NCBI RefSeq assembly: GCF_026626705.1
Contig: NZ_JAPNKC010000001.1
Coordinates: 10,316,001-10,380,000, forward strand
Direction: 5' to 3'
Length of the DNA stretch: 64,000 nucleotides
Source of the DNA: Pyxidicoccus sp. MSG2
Lineage (GTDB): Bacteria > Myxococcota > Myxococcia > Myxococcales > Myxococcaceae
In this document: piece by piece, positions 62,869-64,000 of the stretch
How positions within the stretch are numbered: position 1 is the stretch's first letter
Layout: every line of letters begins with the position of its first letter
The notes under the pieces: generated by a model
What the model was told of the DNA's origin: nothing
Databases searched by the model: none
What the model saw: the letters and a program-made list of their open reading frames with translations, nothing else
Position numbers and translations under genes: made by a program

Positions 62869-64000
62869 ATGCTGGAGCTTCCGGGCTACCAGGAGGTCCA
62901 ATCGGTCTACAGCGGGCCCCGTTACGAGGTCTTCCGCGTGCGGACGGACAAGGGTGCGTCCCATGTCGTGAAGACCGTGCGTCCCGGTCCCCTCGCGGAC
63001 AGCAGCGCCGACATGCTTCGCCATGAGCACGCGATGCTCGTGGAGCTGCGCGACGTCCCGGGCGTCTCGCGGACCCTCGGGCTCGTGGACCTGGCGGGGC
63101 TCCCGGCGCTCGTCCTCGAGGACGCGGGGCCGTACTCCCTCCAGGAATGGCTGCGCCGGGGCCCGCCGCCCGTGGAGGCCTTCCTGGAGCTGGCCATCGG
63201 GCTCTCGGATGTGCTGGGCGCGCTGCACCGCAAGCACGTCATCCACCGCGACCTCAACCCCGCCAACCTCGTCGTGGCACCGGACGCTCGGCGCCTCGTC
63301 CTCATCGACTTCGACCTGTCCACGCGCGTCCCGGGCCTCGTCCAGGCGATGGGCATTCCCGGGGGCTTCGAGGGGACGCTCCAGTACATCGCCCCCGAGC
63401 AGACCGGACGGATGAACCGCCTGGTGGACCACCGCGCCGACCTCTACGCCATGGGGGCGACGTTCTACGAGATGCTCACCGGCGAGGCGCCCTTCCTCTC
63501 GGCGGACCCCGCGGAGCTCGTCCACGCGCTCCTCGCGAAGCCGCCCGTGCCTCCCTCCGAAAGGGACCCCCAGCTCCCGGCAGTGCTCTCGGAGATGGTG
63601 ATGAAGCTGCTCGCGAAGGTGCCCGAAGAGCGCTACCAGAGCGCCCGGGCGCTGGCGGCGGACCTCCGCGAGGCCGAGCGGCGATGGCACGAGTCGGGCA
63701 GCATCGCCCCCTTCGAGCTGGGGCGACACGACCGGGCGCGGGAGCTCGTGATTCCCGACACACTCTTCGGGCGGGAGCGCGAGCTGGCGGCCCTGGACGC
63801 CGCGCTGGCCCGCGTCCGCGAGGGAGCAGGCGCGTGCGTGCTGGTGAAGGGGCTCGCGGGAAGCGGCAAGTCCTCGCTCGCGCGGGCGGTCCACGGACGG
63901 GTGTCGGGGTGGGGGAGGTTCCTCTGCGGCGGCTGCGCTCCGCTCCGGGGCCACGTGCCCTTTGCGCCCTGGGTGGAGGCCTTCCGGTGCCTCGTTGGGG
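62869..64000 (+). CDS. Ser/Thr kinase fused to AAA-type ATPase, trifunctional-kinase type (partial, 3' end outside window)
   Basis: 377 residues are visible. Residues about 1-265 are a kinase domain: HVIHRDLNPANLVV, then VLIDFDLSTR in place of DFG, and GTLQYIAPEQTGRMNRLVDH. The HRDxNPxN loop and DFDLST are the variants typical of large signalling proteins that combine a kinase, an ATPase/GAF region and a histidine kinase. From about residue 300 a second module starts with FGRERELAALDAAL and the Walker A VKGLAGSGKSSLA. A clear RBS (GGGGAGAG) precedes ATG. The rest lies beyond the right edge. Divergent orientation next to the eCIS operon makes it a possible regulator, though this is only positional. 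Confidence 0.82.
   Translation, partial: MLELPGYQEVQSVYSGPRYEVFRVRTDKGASHVVKTVRPGPLADSSADMLRHEHAMLVELRDVPGVSRTLGLVDLAGLPALVLEDAGPYSLQEWLRRGPPPVEAFLELAIGLSDVLGALHRKHVIHRDLNPANLVVAPDARRLVLIDFDLSTRVPGLVQAMGIPGGFEGTLQYIAPEQTGRMNRLVDHRADLYAMGATFYEMLTGEAPFLSADPAELVHALLAKPPVPPSERDPQLPAVLSEMVMKLLAKVPEERYQSARALAADLREAERRWHESGSIAPFELGRHDRARELVIPDTLFGRERELAALDAALARVREGAGACVLVKGLAGSGKSSLARAVHGRVSGWGRFLCGGCAPLRGHVPFAPWVEAFRCLVG

Overview
The window looks like a chromosome segment from a myxobacterium, probably Myxococcaceae. The DNA is very GC-rich with strong third-position GC. Serine/threonine kinases have the HRDxSPxN loop common in this group. One surface protein ends in a MYXO-CTERM-like Cys-motif/membrane-helix/Arg tail. 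There is a plausible sigma-54 promoter, and neighbours are tightly coupled through ATGA/TTGA overlaps. No prophage hallmarks (integrase, terminase, capsid), tRNA, rRNA, IS element or CRISPR array were seen.

Layout. 1-3725 (minus): partial GNAT acetyltransferase; E1 alpha/beta pair of a 2-oxo acid dehydrogenase followed by a good intrinsic terminator; M50 membrane protease. 3965-16171 (plus): a signalling and uptake block made of a HAMP-SpoIIE phosphatase, a secreted TPR protein, a PhnD-like binding protein, a TonB-dependent receptor, a small GHKL ATPase, and an unusual STAS/zinc-ribbon/kinase/TM protein. 16248-25242 (plus): a peptide-modification-like locus with two paralogous short LanB-like proteins (no elimination domain), a radical-SAM-like protein without iron-sulphur cysteines between them, two small unassigned proteins, a GNAT-like protein and a FAD amine-oxidase-type enzyme. 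25261-27084 (minus): a TPR protein.

27274-62308 (minus) is a nearly gap-free operon-like run of 24 genes. Most of it encodes an extracellular contractile injection system (eCIS, Afp/PVC/T6SS-related): Pvc16-like cap (DUF4255), two sheaths, two tubes, LysM tube-baseplate adaptor, a 57-aa DUF5908-like protein, a hub and spike encoded separately (gpD-like, gpV-like), a membrane-anchored protein, gp25, baseplate J, tail protein I fused to a propeller-like region, a collagen-like fibre candidate, several unassigned eCIS proteins, a VWA surface protein and an AAA+ ATPase. Downstream come a 1071-aa putative effector with an HNH-like nuclease C-terminus, a small possible immunity protein, a GT-methyltransferase-GT fusion and a second glycosyltransferase. 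A sigma-54-like promoter and three inverted repeats lie in the divergent region upstream (62309-62868). The divergent gene at the right edge is a kinase/AAA signalling protein, cut by the window end.

The two regions most worth attention are the short-LanB locus (possible PEARL-like or other RiPP chemistry) and the eCIS with its nuclease cargo, membrane-anchored component and co-transcribed glycosyltransferases. All functions are read from sequence motifs; no database search was run.
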